Source of the DNA: Lachnospiraceae bacterium
GTDB taxonomy: Bacteria > Bacillota > Clostridia > Lachnospirales > Lachnospiraceae
Reading direction: 5' to 3'
NCBI GenBank assembly: GCA_024695145.1
Contig: JAILIS010000047.1
Span: 1-64,000, forward strand
DNA: 64,000 nt
The position numbers were made by a program, and so were the translations under genes. Each line of letters starts with the position of its first letter. The stretch's first letter is position 1. This document shows positions 28,833-40,634 of the stretch, piece by piece. Below the pieces are notes generated by a model that was not told the DNA's origin, did no database searches, and was given only the letters and a program-made list of their open reading frames with translations.

Positions 28833-29973
28833 TTTTGACACTTTGACACACAGAAGAGGTACCGATTCCCTGAAGTGGAACGTTAAGGATAATGAGCTTC
28901 CGATGTGGGTGGCAGATATGGATTTTAAGGCTGCTCCAGAGATACTCGAAGCGATCAGGGAAAGGCTTGATCACGGGATACTCGGATATCCCGTGATAGA
29001 GGACAGATGGTATGATGCATATACCGGCTGGTGGGAGATGCGGCACGGATTCAAAATGAACAAGGACTCCCTGATCTTCTGCGCAGGTGTTATTCCGGCG
29101 ATATCTTCCATGATACGGACATTTACTTCACCGGGGGCAAACGTTCTGATACAGCCTCCGGTTTATAATGCGTTTTTCGGCCTGATCAAAGATAACAAAC
29201 GTCTCGTACAGGAGAGTCCGCTTATATACAGGAACGGTAATTACGAGATGGATCTTAGTGATCTTGACCGTAAAATGGCCGATCCTGCCACAAAGCTCAT
29301 GATACTTTGCAATCCTCATAACCCTACGGGAAATATATGGGGAAAAGAGGAGCTTTGCACAGTGGGAGAGTTTGCAAAAAAGCACGGGGTTACAGTCATA
29401 TCCGACGAGATACACTGCGATCTGACAGAACCCGGAAAGGCATATTATCCGTTCGCATCGGTTTCGGATACGTGTGCGCAGGTCGGGATATCATGTATCG
29501 CACCTACCAAAGCCTTTAATCTGGCAGGCCTGAAAAGTGCGGCGGTATATGCGTCCGACCCGGATCTGAATGAAAAGATCAGGGAAGGCTTTCGTGCAGA
29601 TGAGCTGTCGGAGCCGAACGCCTTTGCAGGTATTGCCGCAATCACGGCATTTGAAAAGTGCGGAGGATGGCTGGATGAACTTCGTGAATACGTGTCTGAA
29701 AACAGAAGGACGGCAGATGAGTATATCCGCAGCAATATCCCGGATATTAAAGTTGTAAGGGGAGAAGCCACTTATCTTATGTGGCTTGATGTATCGCAGG
29801 TGAAAGGTGATCCGGCCGGATTCGGTGCGTATCTCAGGAAAAAAACGGGTCTGTTTGTTTCTCCGGGACATATATTCGGACAGCAGGGTCGGAATTTCCT
29901 CCGTATGAATATTGCCTGTCCCTCAAGTGTTTTAACGGACGGGTTATCAAGACTGAAGAAAGGCGCGGAATAA
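28822..29973 (+). CDS. MalY/PatB-type PLP-dependent C-S beta-lyase/aminotransferase
   Basis: Start at MKYDFDTLTHRRGTDSLKWN; LPMWVADMDFKAAPEI, NPHNPTGNIWGKEEL, VISDEIHCDL, APTKAFNLAGLKSA. Confidence 0.93.
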   Translation: MKYDFDTLTHRRGTDSLKWNVKDNELPMWVADMDFKAAPEILEAIRERLDHGILGYPVIEDRWYDAYTGWWEMRHGFKMNKDSLIFCAGVIPAISSMIRTFTSPGANVLIQPPVYNAFFGLIKDNKRLVQESPLIYRNGNYEMDLSDLDRKMADPATKLMILCNPHNPTGNIWGKEELCTVGEFAKKHGVTVISDEIHCDLTEPGKAYYPFASVSDTCAQVGISCIAPTKAFNLAGLKSAAVYASDPDLNEKIREGFRADELSEPNAFAGIAAITAFEKCGGWLDELREYVSENRRTADEYIRSNIPDIKVVRGEATYLMWLDVSQVKGDPAGFGAYLRKKTGLFVSPGHIFGQQGRNFLRMNIACPSSVLTDGLSRLKKGAE

Positions 29974-29980
29974 CAGCGTT

Positions 29981-31012
29981 ATGGAAAAGCTCTCGTTTGC
30001 TTCCGACTACATGGAGGGAGCTCACCCGGAAATACTTAAAAGGCTCATCGACACAAATATGATAAGATCGGCCGGATACGGTTTTGATGAGTTCTCTGAG
30101 TCTGCGAGAAACAGGATCAGAAAAGCATGTAACGCAAAAGATGCCGACGTTTATTTTCTTGTGGGCGGAACACAGACCAACGCCGTGATGATCGATGTGC
30201 TCCTTCAGCCTTATCAGGGTGTTATTGCCGCAAAAAGCGGACACATCACCTCCCACGAAGCCGGAGCCGTTGAACATACGGGCCATAAAGTTCTCGAGCT
30301 CGATCATATCGACGGTAAGATCACAGACTCGATGATCGACAGTCTCATTACAAAATACCGGCAGGATGAAAATCATGAGCACATGGTCATGCCGGGGATG
30401 GTATATATTTCACAGCCGACAGAGTATGGCACTCTTTATTCCCGCAAAGAATTGGAAGCGATCAGCAGTACCTGCAGGAAGCACGGTGTTTTCCTGTATA
30501 TGGACGGAGCCAGGCTGGCATATGCGCTCTCCTGCCCGGAAAACGACGTTACACTTCGGGATATAGCTGCTTTGTGTGATGTGTTCTACATAGGAGGGAC
30601 AAAATGCGGAGCGCTGTTCGGTGAGGCTGTTGTGATCCCGGAACACGATCGTATTCCTTATCTTTTCACCATGATAAAACAGCACGGAGCGCTGCTCGCA
30701 AAAGGAAGGATCGCGGGTGTACAGTTTGACACACTGTTTACGGACGGTCTGTATGACAGGATAGGACAGACGGCTGTCTACGCGGCTGACAGGATACGAA
30801 AGGCCCTTCGTGATAAAGGTTACACTCTCGCTGTAGATTCACCGACCAATCAGATATTCGTTATCCTCGATAATGAAAAGGCGGAGTCTTTAGCGGATAA
30901 GGTCGAACTTGCATTCTGGGAGAGGACAGATGATTCTCATGTGATCATGCGGATAGCAACAAGCTGGGCAACATCGCCGGAAGATGTTGACCGTCTGATA
31001 GACTGTCTGTAA
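29981..31012 (+). CDS. Low-specificity L-threonine aldolase/beta-eliminating lyase family
   Basis: 343 aa; FASDYMEGAHPEILKRLID, VYFLVGGTQTNAVMIDVLL, GVFLYMDGARLAYALS, FYIGGTKCGALFGEAVV. Confidence 0.9.
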   Translation: MEKLSFASDYMEGAHPEILKRLIDTNMIRSAGYGFDEFSESARNRIRKACNAKDADVYFLVGGTQTNAVMIDVLLQPYQGVIAAKSGHITSHEAGAVEHTGHKVLELDHIDGKITDSMIDSLITKYRQDENHEHMVMPGMVYISQPTEYGTLYSRKELEAISSTCRKHGVFLYMDGARLAYALSCPENDVTLRDIAALCDVFYIGGTKCGALFGEAVVIPEHDRIPYLFTMIKQHGALLAKGRIAGVQFDTLFTDGLYDRIGQTAVYAADRIRKALRDKGYTLAVDSPTNQIFVILDNEKAESLADKVELAFWERTDDSHVIMRIATSWATSPEDVDRLIDCL

Positions 31013-31048
31013 GCACAAAGGACCGGATCAAAGTCACCCGGAGGATAT

Positions 31049-33028
31049 ATGGAATTTAAATTACACTCTGAATATAAGCCTTGCGGCGACCAGCCGAAGG
31101 CCATAAAAGAACTTGTAGAGGGTTTCAAAGCGGGCAACCAGTTTGAGACCCTGCTCGGTGTTACGGGTTCCGGCAAGACCTTTACGATGGCGAATGTCAT
31201 AGCCGCTCTTAACAAACCGACGCTGATCATATCCCATAACAAGACCCTGGCAGGCCAGCTCTATTCCGAGATGAAGGAATTCTTCCCGGAAAACGCGGTC
31301 GAATATTTTGTGTCCTACTATGACTATTATCAGCCGGAGGCATACATACCGTCATCGGATACTTACATAGAAAAGGATTCATCCATCAATGACGAGATAG
31401 ACAAGCTCCGTCTGTCGGCAACGACATCGCTTTCGGAACGAAGGGATGTTATAGTCGTTGCATCGGTGTCGTGTATCTACGGCATCGGTTCCCCTTCCGA
31501 TTATCAGAACATGTGCGTGTCACTGCGCCCCGGTATGAACAAAGACCGTGACGACGTGGTGCATGAACTTGTGGATATCAATTATGAACGCAATCAGATC
31601 GATTTTACCAGAGGCCGTTTCCGTGTTATGGGAGATACGGTGGAAGTGTTTCCAGCGTGGGAAAGTGAGTACGGGATCAGGGTTGAGTTTTTCGGCGATG
31701 AGATCGACAGGATATCCGAATTTGATCCCCTGACAGGCAGGGTGCATTCCGCACTTTCACATTTTGCCATATTTCCGGCATCCCATTACGTTATTCCTAA
31801 AGACAAACTGGAGCGGGCGATCGGAACCATCGAGGAGGAACTGAACGAGCAGGTAAAGTATTTTAAGAGCGAGGACAAGCTTATCGAAGCCCAGAGGATA
31901 AGCGAGAGAACACGTTTTGATATCGAGATGCTGCGGGAGACGGGCTTCTGCTCAGGTATTGAGAACTATTCAAGGCATCTTACAGGCGGCGCGCCCGGGG
32001 ACCCTCCGTACACACTGATGGATTATTTCACGGATGATTATCTTATCATAGTTGATGAGTCCCACATGACGATACCCCAGCTCGGAGCGATGTACAACGG
32101 AGACCGGGCGAGGAAGACATCACTCGTGGATTACGGCTTCAGACTGCCTTCCGCCAAGGACAACCGTCCCTTGAACTTTACGGAGTTTGAAGGTAAAATA
32201 GACCAGATGATGTTCGTCTCGGCCACTCCGGGTCCTTATGAAGAAGAGCATGAACTCCTGCGTACCGAGCAGATCATAAGGCCTACCGGACTGCTCGATC
32301 CGACCATAACGGTGAAGCCGACCGACGGACAGATAGATGATCTTATAGGTGAGATCAGAAAAGAATGCAGATCCGGCAACAAGACACTGGTCACCACATT
32401 GACGAAGAGGATGGCGGAAGATCTGACGTCCTACATGAAGGATGTGGGCATCAGGGTCAGATACCTTCATTCGGACATAGATACATTTGAAAGAGCAAAG
32501 ATCATTCGCGATATGAGGCTTGATGTATTTGATGTTCTGGTCGGTATCAATCTTTTGCGCGAAGGACTCGACATTCCCGAGGTGGGTCTTGTGGCGATCC
32601 TTGACGCAGACAAGGAAGGATTCTTAAGAGCCCGGACTTCTCTGATACAGACTATCGGACGTGCCGCCAGAAACAGCGACGGACGGATCATAATGTATGC
32701 GGATACCATGACGGATTCCATGAAGTACGCGATAGAAGAAACCGACAGAAGGCGTAAGCTTCAGGATCTGTACAACAAAGAGAACGGCATCACTCCCACG
32801 ACCATACGCAAGGCGGTACGTGATCTTATAAGCATACACAAGGAGATAGCGAAGGAGGAGGAAGGATTTGCAAAGGATCCCGAGTCCATGGATCGCAAGG
32901 AACTCAAAAAGCTTATAGCCGATGTTGAAAAACGCATGAGGCAGGCGGCTGCCGAACTTGATTTTGAAAGTGCCGCTGCTCTTCGCGACAGTATGATAGA
33001 ACTCAAAAAGCATTTGGAGGATACGTGA
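31049..33028 (+). CDS. uvrB: Excinuclease ABC subunit B
   Basis: 659 aa; [49 protein letters not shown]-terminal UVR motif. Confidence 0.98.
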   Translation: MEFKLHSEYKPCGDQPKAIKELVEGFKAGNQFETLLGVTGSGKTFTMANVIAALNKPTLIISHNKTLAGQLYSEMKEFFPENAVEYFVSYYDYYQPEAYIPSSDTYIEKDSSINDEIDKLRLSATTSLSERRDVIVVASVSCIYGIGSPSDYQNMCVSLRPGMNKDRDDVVHELVDINYERNQIDFTRGRFRVMGDTVEVFPAWESEYGIRVEFFGDEIDRISEFDPLTGRVHSALSHFAIFPASHYVIPKDKLERAIGTIEEELNEQVKYFKSEDKLIEAQRISERTRFDIEMLRETGFCSGIENYSRHLTGGAPGDPPYTLMDYFTDDYLIIVDESHMTIPQLGAMYNGDRARKTSLVDYGFRLPSAKDNRPLNFTEFEGKIDQMMFVSATPGPYEEEHELLRTEQIIRPTGLLDPTITVKPTDGQIDDLIGEIRKECRSGNKTLVTTLTKRMAEDLTSYMKDVGIRVRYLHSDIDTFERAKIIRDMRLDVFDVLVGINLLREGLDIPEVGLVAILDADKEGFLRARTSLIQTIGRAARNSDGRIIMYADTMTDSMKYAIEETDRRRKLQDLYNKENGITPTTIRKAVRDLISIHKEIAKEEEGFAKDPESMDRKELKKLIADVEKRMRQAAAELDFESAAALRDSMIELKKHLEDT

Positions 33029-33790
33029 TTGAGTAAGATAAGCGTGGTGGTCCCCACGTTCAACGAGTCTGAGAATGTGGGCAATCTCGCCAATCAGATA
33101 GATTATGCCCTTCGCGGCATAGAATACGAGGTCATTTTTGTGGACGACTCCACGGATGACACGGTTGAAGCCATTAAATTCGTGATGGAAGAAAATCCCA
33201 ACGTCAGGATGGAGCACAGGGAGACTGAGAAAGGTCTTGCCACCGCGGTACTTAAGGGGTTCGAACTGGCAAACGGAGATTATATTGCCGTTATGGATGC
33301 GGATCTTCAGCATCCGCCTTCAATACTGCGTTCCATGTATGCAGTCATGGAGACGGGAGTTGATTTTTGTGTTCCTTCCCGCTTTATTCCCGGGGGAAGT
33401 GACGGGGGTCTCGGACCTTACCGCAAGCTTGTTTCGGGAGTGGCAAGATATATCGGCAAGATAATGCTGCCTTCACTTCGAAAGATAACAGATCCGACAA
33501 GCGGATTGTTCATGTTCAGAAAGAGCGTTATAGAAGGTGCCGATCTTCGGCCCATAGGCTGGAAGATAATGGTTGAAGTACTTGCGATGGGGACGTATTC
33601 CAGTGTTGTGGAGATCCCTTACAAGTTTCAGGCCCGTCCCGCCGGTGAATCAAAGCTTTCTTCAAAGGTGACTTTTGAGTATCTCAAACAGGTTGCCGAG
33701 CTTACAAAGAGGGGAAAGAAGCAGTCCGCAGTCACGGTGACAAGATGGTCATCCGGCAGACTCAGAAATGAGTTGGAAAGAATCAGATAA
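33029..33790 (+). CDS. Family 2 glycosyltransferase (polyprenol-phosphate mannosyltransferase-like)
   Basis: 253 aa; TTG start abutting uvrB stop; SVVVPTFNESENVGNLANQI, VIFVDDSTDDT, DYIAVMDADLQHPP, DPTSGLFMFRK. Confidence 0.88.
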   Translation: MSKISVVVPTFNESENVGNLANQIDYALRGIEYEVIFVDDSTDDTVEAIKFVMEENPNVRMEHRETEKGLATAVLKGFELANGDYIAVMDADLQHPPSILRSMYAVMETGVDFCVPSRFIPGGSDGGLGPYRKLVSGVARYIGKIMLPSLRKITDPTSGLFMFRKSVIEGADLRPIGWKIMVEVLAMGTYSSVVEIPYKFQARPAGESKLSSKVTFEYLKQVAELTKRGKKQSAVTVTRWSSGRLRNELERIR

Positions 33791-35289
33791 TGGTATTCAG
33801 TTCGGTCATATTCCTATGTATATTTTTGCCGGCTGTTCTGCTGGGCTATAATATCCTGCCTAAAAAGGCGCGCAACATTTTTCTTCTTGTTGCGAGCCTG
33901 TGTTTTTATGCATGCGGCGGACCGAAGCATCTGATATACCTGATCTCGTCGGTGATCGTCAATTTTATCTTCGGCATTGTTATTGCAAAGCTTTCCGCAA
34001 AGCCTTCCGGAACATCAGGTGAAGTCTGTCATCCCCGTGCGCAGAAGATCGCACTTTTTGCCGCGATGGTGCTCAATATCGGATCGCTCCTGTATTTCAA
34101 GTACTCGGGGATGCTTATCGAGACATGGAACGGGATATTCAAAAAAAACACCCCGATCCCGGATATCATTCTTCCTCTTGGTATATCATTTTACACATTC
34201 CAGTGTATGTCTTATCTTATCGATGTATATCGCAGGGAGAATACGCTTCTTCCCGACGGCAGTACGGAATCTTTTGCGACTCACAGTTTTACGGAGTTCG
34301 CCCTTTATATCACGATGTTCCCGCAGCTCCTTCAGGGTCCCATAATCAGATTTGGAGACGTCAGGGAAGCGCTTCGAAGACCGGTCATAACCGTTGACTC
34401 TTTTACCGAAGGTATTGAGAGATTTATAATCGGTCTTGCCAAGAAGGTGGTGATCGCAAATACTCTCGGAGAAGTCTGTGACCGTATTTTCCTGATCGCA
34501 CCAGATGACCTTTCCGTGCCGCTGGCGTGGCTCGGAGCCGTTCTGTATACGCTTCAGATATTTTTTGATTTTGCCGGGTATACCGACATGGCCATCGGCC
34601 TCGGAAAGATGTTCGGCTTCTCCTTTGCGGAGAATTTCAATTATCCTTATATCTCAAGATCCGTGACTGAATTCTGGAGAAGATGGCATATCTCACTGTC
34701 GTCGTGGTTCCGCGATTATCTGTATATCCCGCTCGGCGGAAACCGCCGCGGGAACGTATATCTCAACCTTCTTATAGTTTTTCTTGCAACAGGCATATGG
34801 CATGGAGCGGCATGGGGATTCCTCGTATGGGGTCTGTGGCACGGCGTGTTCATGCTGATCGAACGGTTCATGAGAGGACGGAAGGCTCCGTTTGATATTC
34901 CGGCGGCTCTTGCATCGTTCCTCAAATGGTCATATACGATACTGGCGGTTACACTGGGATGGGTCCTGTTTAAGATCGAAGACCTTCCGGAGGCACTTTC
35001 TTATATCAAAGTCATGTTCGGGCTGGGTTCCGGCGGTTATACCGCATTTTCCGTCGGATTTTTCCTGAATGCCAGACTTGTATTCTTCCTCGTGATCGCC
35101 GTGATCGCCTGCGTTCCCTGGGCTCAGGTCCTTCCTGTCAAGCCCGCCTCATTTATCGCACAGTTTTCAAACAGCGACAGACCATCTTTCAGGACGGCCA
35201 GATATATATGTCTTATCCTCCTGCTGGTCGTAAGCTTTATATTTATTGTTAATTCAACATATTCTCCGTTCATCTATTTCAGGTTTTAG
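33790..35289 (+). CDS. MBOAT family O-acyltransferase (AlgI/DltB-like)
   Basis: 499 aa; FFDFAGYTDMAIGLGKMFGF, NFNYPYISRSVTEFWRRWHISLSSWFRDYLYIPLGGNR, TGIWHGAAWGFLVWGLWHG. Confidence 0.94.
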   Translation: MVFSSVIFLCIFLPAVLLGYNILPKKARNIFLLVASLCFYACGGPKHLIYLISSVIVNFIFGIVIAKLSAKPSGTSGEVCHPRAQKIALFAAMVLNIGSLLYFKYSGMLIETWNGIFKKNTPIPDIILPLGISFYTFQCMSYLIDVYRRENTLLPDGSTESFATHSFTEFALYITMFPQLLQGPIIRFGDVREALRRPVITVDSFTEGIERFIIGLAKKVVIANTLGEVCDRIFLIAPDDLSVPLAWLGAVLYTLQIFFDFAGYTDMAIGLGKMFGFSFAENFNYPYISRSVTEFWRRWHISLSSWFRDYLYIPLGGNRRGNVYLNLLIVFLATGIWHGAAWGFLVWGLWHGVFMLIERFMRGRKAPFDIPAALASFLKWSYTILAVTLGWVLFKIEDLPEALSYIKVMFGLGSGGYTAFSVGFFLNARLVFFLVIAVIACVPWAQVLPVKPASFIAQFSNSDRPSFRTARYICLILLLVVSFIFIVNSTYSPFIYFRF

Positions 35290-35310
35290 ACGGAGGATAT
35301 ACACAGGAAA

Positions 35311-36834
35311 ATGAGTAAGATCAGGATCGATAAAAATAAAATACCGCAGATACTGTTTATGGCAGCATTCCTTATCCTTCTGGTGCTTCCGGTCATCTTC
35401 ATGAACCTGAAGAAAAATCAGACGTCGGAGTACGAGAACAAGATGCTTGAGGAATGGCCCGAATTCGAACTGTCCGAAGACTATATGAAGTCGGTATATA
35501 ACTATTTCAACGACAGGATAGGTTTTCGGGAGGGATCCATAGCTTTATATACCGAAGCGAACAACGCTCTTTTCGGTGAAATGGTCAATCCTCTCTTTAT
35601 GTGGGGAGAGGAAGGGCATATATACTATAAGGACAAGGATTATATTTCCGCATACCAGAGACTTAATACCGACAGGGAATATATCGACTCCATGGTTGAT
35701 TTTCTCGTCAAAACAAACGACTATCTGGCATCAAAAGACATAAAGTTCCTGTATTTTGTGTGCCCGGACAAGAAGACGATATATCCCGAGTATTTCCCCA
35801 AAACGGTACACGTCGATGAGAACAGGGAATCGGTCCTTGAATATCTTGACAAGAAGATGGCTCAGACGGATGTGGCATATATCGATCCGAAAGACGACCT
35901 CATCTCGGCCAAGGGCGATAAGCTTTTATACAACAAACTGTATGACGTGACACATTGGAATGACAGGGGTGCATTTATCGGACACAGCCTCATAGACGGG
36001 AAGATCCGTCAGTGGTTCGATGATGTTCCGCCTCTTGAGATCGAAAACTTTGAGCTTGAAAATGTTCATGTCGATTCACTTGATAATGCGAAATTTGCCA
36101 TCGATGAGGATGTTCCGCTCTTCTCTCTTATCGGAGATGAGACGACGGATTACACGGAAATGTTAAAACCGTATATGGAATGTGAGACGGATACTTTTTA
36201 TACGCATCATATCAATCCGACCGCGCCTAACGACAGGAGACTTCTCGTGTTCACGGACAGCTACTTCCAGTCCAATCAGAAGTTCTACGACAACAGGTTC
36301 AAAGAGGTATACTTCGTTCACAGACAGAACTATGACTATGTACAGTACTTTGTCAATCTTACGTTCCCTGACATGGTCATATTTGAAACGGCGGAAAGAT
36401 CCATATCGAGCGAGATGCCGCTGACATCCGATTTTACGGACTACTGGTATGAACCGGCCTATAAAGGGGATTTTGATTTTGAGGAAAATCCCGGCGTGAC
36501 ATATGACATTGTTGACACCAAAGGCGGCAGGGTCGACGGAACAACCGTCTGGCTGGATCCCGCAGACAGTGAACAGATATTCAGGATGGATGCAGTACTG
36601 AATGTTCCCGGACAGATGGGAGAGGTAAACGTATATGCGAGGACCGAAGATGAATGCATAGAGACCGATTACTGCAGACTTCACAGACAGTCGCTCGAGG
36701 AGGGCATCGACAGATTTTCCCTTAACATCCAGAGACGTTTCCTTGCCCGGTATGAGATCACTCTGTTTGCGGAAGAATCCGATACAGGCCGGACATTCGT
36801 GCTTGACACATTAGAGGTAAGATACGATGAGTAA
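35311..36834 (+). CDS. DHHW/AlgX-AlgJ-like accessory protein for the MBOAT
   Basis: 507 aa; N-terminal [79 protein letters not shown]. Confidence 0.85.
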   Translation: MSKIRIDKNKIPQILFMAAFLILLVLPVIFMNLKKNQTSEYENKMLEEWPEFELSEDYMKSVYNYFNDRIGFREGSIALYTEANNALFGEMVNPLFMWGEEGHIYYKDKDYISAYQRLNTDREYIDSMVDFLVKTNDYLASKDIKFLYFVCPDKKTIYPEYFPKTVHVDENRESVLEYLDKKMAQTDVAYIDPKDDLISAKGDKLLYNKLYDVTHWNDRGAFIGHSLIDGKIRQWFDDVPPLEIENFELENVHVDSLDNAKFAIDEDVPLFSLIGDETTDYTEMLKPYMECETDTFYTHHINPTAPNDRRLLVFTDSYFQSNQKFYDNRFKEVYFVHRQNYDYVQYFVNLTFPDMVIFETAERSISSEMPLTSDFTDYWYEPAYKGDFDFEENPGVTYDIVDTKGGRVDGTTVWLDPADSEQIFRMDAVLNVPGQMGEVNVYARTEDECIETDYCRLHRQSLEEGIDRFSLNIQRRFLARYEITLFAEESDTGRTFVLDTLEVRYDE

Positions 36835-39685
36835 GCAGCTTTCCCCCATGATCAGGATCAGGGGTGCAAGAGAACACAATCTCAAAAATATTGATATAGA
36901 CATACCGAGAAATGAACTTGTTGTACTGACGGGACTGTCGGGATCCGGAAAATCATCCCTTGCGTTTGATACGATCTATGCGGAGGGACAGAGAAGATAC
37001 ATGGAATCCCTCTCTTCATATGCCAGACAGTTTCTCGGTCAGATGGAAAAACCGGAGGTTGAATCCATAGAAGGTCTTCCGCCGGCTATATCGATAGATC
37101 AGAAATCAACGAACAGAAATCCCAGGTCGACTGTCGGAACGGTAACGGAGATATATGATTATTTCCGTCTGCTGTTCGCACGCATCGGTATACCGCACTG
37201 TCCGAACTGCGGTAAAGAGATAAAACGCCAGAGCGTGGACCAGATAGTCGATGCCATAACATCGCTTCCGGAAGGAACGAAGATACAGCTTCTGGCTCCT
37301 GTTGTACGGGGGCGTAAGGGCGAGCATTCAAAAGTGCTTGAGCGTGCGGCCAAGAGCGGTTATGTCCGTGTCCGTGTTGACGGCAACATGTATGAACTGT
37401 CGGAAGATATCAAACTCGACAAGAACATAAAACATAATATAGAGATAATCGTTGACAGACTTGTTGTTAAGGACGGTATGAAAAAGCGTCTTACCGATTC
37501 CATAGAGACGGTGATGCACCTTTCCGAAGGCCTTGTTTATGTGGATGTGATCGATGGGAAAATGCTGACTTTCTCCCAGGATTTTTCATGTCCCGACTGT
37601 AACATAAGCATAGATGAGATAGAACCGAGAAGTTTTTCTTTTAACAATCCGTTCGGAGCATGTGAGGAATGTGCGGGACTCGGATATCGGATGAAGTTTG
37701 ACGAGGATCTTATGATCCCCGACAAAACCCTGTCCATCATGGATGGAGCCATTGTGGTTCCCGGATGGCAGTCGTGCAACGACAAGAGCAGTTTCACATA
37801 TGCGACCCTTGACGCAATGCGCAAAAAATACAGATTCAGTCTGGAGACGCCTTTCGGAAAATATCCGAAGAGGGTTCATGACCTCATTATTGACGGAACG
37901 CAGGGAGAGGTGCTGAAAGTATCATACAAGGGCATGAGAGGCGAAGGCGTGTATGATGTCCCGTTCGAGGGGCTTATCAGAAACGTTGAGAGAAGATACA
38001 GGGAAACATCTTCGGAAAGTTCAAAGGCCGAATATGAGACCTTTATGAGATTTACCCCCTGTCCGTCATGCGGCGGAAGGCGTTTAAAACCCGGTGCTCT
38101 GGCAGTTACCGTCGGTGACCTTAATATTCACGAGATGACGGACATGTCCATAACCGCTCTGCTTGAATTCATCGAGGGGCTGTCGCTTACCGAACAGCAG
38201 GAGCTCATAGGAGCTCGTATACTCAAGGAGATTAGAGCAAGGCTTAGATTCCTTGTTGAAGTGGGTCTCGGTTATCTGACACTGTCAAGGGCGACCGGAT
38301 CTTTGTCCGGAGGCGAGGCACAGAGGATCCGGCTGGCGACACAGATCGGATCGGGTCTTGTCGGAGTGGCATATATTCTTGATGAACCGAGCATCGGTCT
38401 TCATCAGAGGGATAACGGCAAGCTGCTCGGAGCCCTCAAAAATCTCCGTGATCTGGGCAACACTCTTATCGTTGTGGAGCATGACGAAGAGACAATGCTT
38501 GCCGCCGATCATATTGTCGATATAGGCCCGGGAGCCGGAAGCGAAGGCGGAGAGGTTGTAGCCGCAGGTACGGTTGAGGATATCATGAACGAGCCCGCAT
38601 CACTGACGGGGCAGTATCTGAAGCATGACCTTTATATACCGGTCCCCGCAAAGAGGCGTAAACCGGAAAAATATCTGAAGATAAAAGGTGCACGGCAGAA
38701 CAATCTGAAAAATATCGATGCGGATATACCGCTCGGAGTGTTCACTTGTGTTACCGGGGTATCCGGATCCGGCAAGAGTTCTCTGATAAATGAGATACTG
38801 TACAAACGTCTGGCAAGGGATCTTAACAGGGCAAGGACGATACCCGGAGAACATGATTCCGTTAAGGGTACAAAAGAGCTCGATAAGATAATCGCGATAG
38901 ACCAGTCTCCGATAGGCAGGACACCACGCTCCAATCCCGCGACATACACGGGAGCATTCGATCTCATAAGGGATCTGTTCGCAACAACAAAAGATGCGAG
39001 AGAGCGCGGATATGCCAAGGGAAGGTTTTCCTTTAACGTCAGAGGCGGCAGATGTGAGGCTTGCAGCGGAGACGGGATAATCAAGATCGAGATGCATTTC
39101 CTTCCGGATGTATATGTTCCGTGCGAGGTATGCAAAGGTAAGAGATACAACAGGGAAACTCTCGAGGTAAGGTACAAGGGAAAGAACATATATGATGTTC
39201 TCGATATGACTGTGGAAGAGGCACTTCCTTTCTTTGACAGTATTCCTTCGATCCGCAGAAAGATAGAGACTCTCAACGAAGTGGGTCTCGGATATATCAA
39301 GCTCGGACAGCCCTCAACGACTCTTTCCGGCGGTGAGGCCCAGCGTATCAAACTCGCAACGGAACTGTCGAGAAGAAGTACCGGCAGGACGATATACATT
39401 CTGGACGAGCCTACCACGGGACTTCACTTTGCCGATGTGCACAAGCTTGTGGAGATCCTTCAGAGGCTGACCGAAGGCGGGAACACTGTAGTTGTCATAG
39501 AACATAATCTGGATGTCATCAAGACTGCTGATTATATAATCGATCTGGGGCCCGAAGGCGGAGATGAGGGCGGAATGATCATTGCCACCGGGACACCGGA
39601 AGAGGTTGCAAAGAATAAGCGGTCCTTCACGGGAAGATATGTTGCACCGCTTCTCAAGAGGGATGCTTCCGATCATAAGAGGTGA
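36827..39685 (+). CDS. uvrA: Excinuclease ABC subunit A
   Basis: 952 aa; [68 protein letters not shown], zinc-finger cysteines. Confidence 0.98.
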   Translation: MSKQLSPMIRIRGAREHNLKNIDIDIPRNELVVLTGLSGSGKSSLAFDTIYAEGQRRYMESLSSYARQFLGQMEKPEVESIEGLPPAISIDQKSTNRNPRSTVGTVTEIYDYFRLLFARIGIPHCPNCGKEIKRQSVDQIVDAITSLPEGTKIQLLAPVVRGRKGEHSKVLERAAKSGYVRVRVDGNMYELSEDIKLDKNIKHNIEIIVDRLVVKDGMKKRLTDSIETVMHLSEGLVYVDVIDGKMLTFSQDFSCPDCNISIDEIEPRSFSFNNPFGACEECAGLGYRMKFDEDLMIPDKTLSIMDGAIVVPGWQSCNDKSSFTYATLDAMRKKYRFSLETPFGKYPKRVHDLIIDGTQGEVLKVSYKGMRGEGVYDVPFEGLIRNVERRYRETSSESSKAEYETFMRFTPCPSCGGRRLKPGALAVTVGDLNIHEMTDMSITALLEFIEGLSLTEQQELIGARILKEIRARLRFLVEVGLGYLTLSRATGSLSGGEAQRIRLATQIGSGLVGVAYILDEPSIGLHQRDNGKLLGALKNLRDLGNTLIVVEHDEETMLAADHIVDIGPGAGSEGGEVVAAGTVEDIMNEPASLTGQYLKHDLYIPVPAKRRKPEKYLKIKGARQNNLKNIDADIPLGVFTCVTGVSGSGKSSLINEILYKRLARDLNRARTIPGEHDSVKGTKELDKIIAIDQSPIGRTPRSNPATYTGAFDLIRDLFATTKDARERGYAKGRFSFNVRGGRCEACSGDGIIKIEMHFLPDVYVPCEVCKGKRYNRETLEVRYKGKNIYDVLDMTVEEALPFFDSIPSIRRKIETLNEVGLGYIKLGQPSTTLSGGEAQRIKLATELSRRSTGRTIYILDEPTTGLHFADVHKLVEILQRLTEGGNTVVVIEHNLDVIKTADYIIDLGPEGGDEGGMIIATGTPEEVAKNKRSFTGRYVAPLLKRDASDHKR

Positions 39686-39692
39686 CTGTACG

Positions 39693-40634
39693 ATGTATGA
39701 GGTACTTGCGATCACCGGGATAACCGGCAAATCCGGGCGAGCTTTTGCCCGCTTTCTTACAGAACATAAGGACATCATAAAGGAAATGTTCCCGGGAGGG
39801 ATAAGACTCCTTCTTCATACGGAAAGACCCGGGGATAAAGATATCCTTTCTCATTTTGATACCGAGATAATGTACGGCGATCTTGAAGATGAGAGGTTCC
39901 TGTCGGAAGCGTTTCTCGGTGTGGATACGGTTTTTCATATTGCGGGGATACACTGGTCCAGACAGGTCGCAACGGCGGCCGCCGGCAATTTCATAAGAAG
40001 AATGATCGCGGTACATACTACCGGGATCTATTCAAAATACAAAGAGGCCGGTGAAGAATACAGGAACATAGATGATTTTGTATACATGATGTGTAAGAGC
40101 AAGAACATCATCCTTACGATCCTGCGTCCCACAATGATATACGGAACCGTAACTGACGGTAATGTTGCAAAGTTCATCAAAATGGTTGACCGTCTTCCGT
40201 TCATGCCGGTTGTAAACAATGCGGCATATGAACTTCAGCCGGTCCACTATGCGGATCTCGGAAGGGCGTATTTCGCCGTGCTCGTCAATGAAGAAGTGAC
40301 GGGAGGACATGATTACATTCTCTCCGGAGGTGAGGAGATAATGCTCCGGGACATGCTTATCGAGATGGGGGCGTATCTGTCAAAGAAGATGAGATTTGTA
40401 AATGTTCCGTTCCCGATAGCATACTGCGGAGCATTGGTGGTATATCTTCTGTCTTTTACAAAAGTCGATCTTCGCGAAAAAGTCCAGCGGTTGTGTGAAC
40501 CGAGAGTATATCCCCACGAGGAGGCATCGAGGGATTTCGGATACAGTCCGAGGACGTTCAGGAGCGCCATAGGAGATGAGGTCCGCGAATATCTCGAACT
40601 TGCGGATCGTACGAAAAAGAGCGGGAGAAGATAA
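39693..40634 (+). CDS. NAD-dependent epimerase/dehydratase (extended SDR)
   Basis: Start at MYEVLAITGITGKSGRAFA; VDTVFHIAGIHWS, YSKYKEAGEEY, LRPTMIYGTVTDGNV. Confidence 0.82.
   Translation: MYEVLAITGITGKSGRAFARFLTEHKDIIKEMFPGGIRLLLHTERPGDKDILSHFDTEIMYGDLEDERFLSEAFLGVDTVFHIAGIHWSRQVATAAAGNFIRRMIAVHTTGIYSKYKEAGEEYRNIDDFVYMMCKSKNIILTILRPTMIYGTVTDGNVAKFIKMVDRLPFMPVVNNAAYELQPVHYADLGRAYFAVLVNEEVTGGHDYILSGGEEIMLRDMLIEMGAYLSKKMRFVNVPFPIAYCGALVVYLLSFTKVDLREKVQRLCEPRVYPHEEASRDFGYSPRTFRSAIGDEVREYLELADRTKKSGRR

Noticed and set aside
38632-39417. 261-aa minus-strand ORF
   Set aside because: Antisense to conserved uvrA ATPase region; Ser-rich shadow translation.
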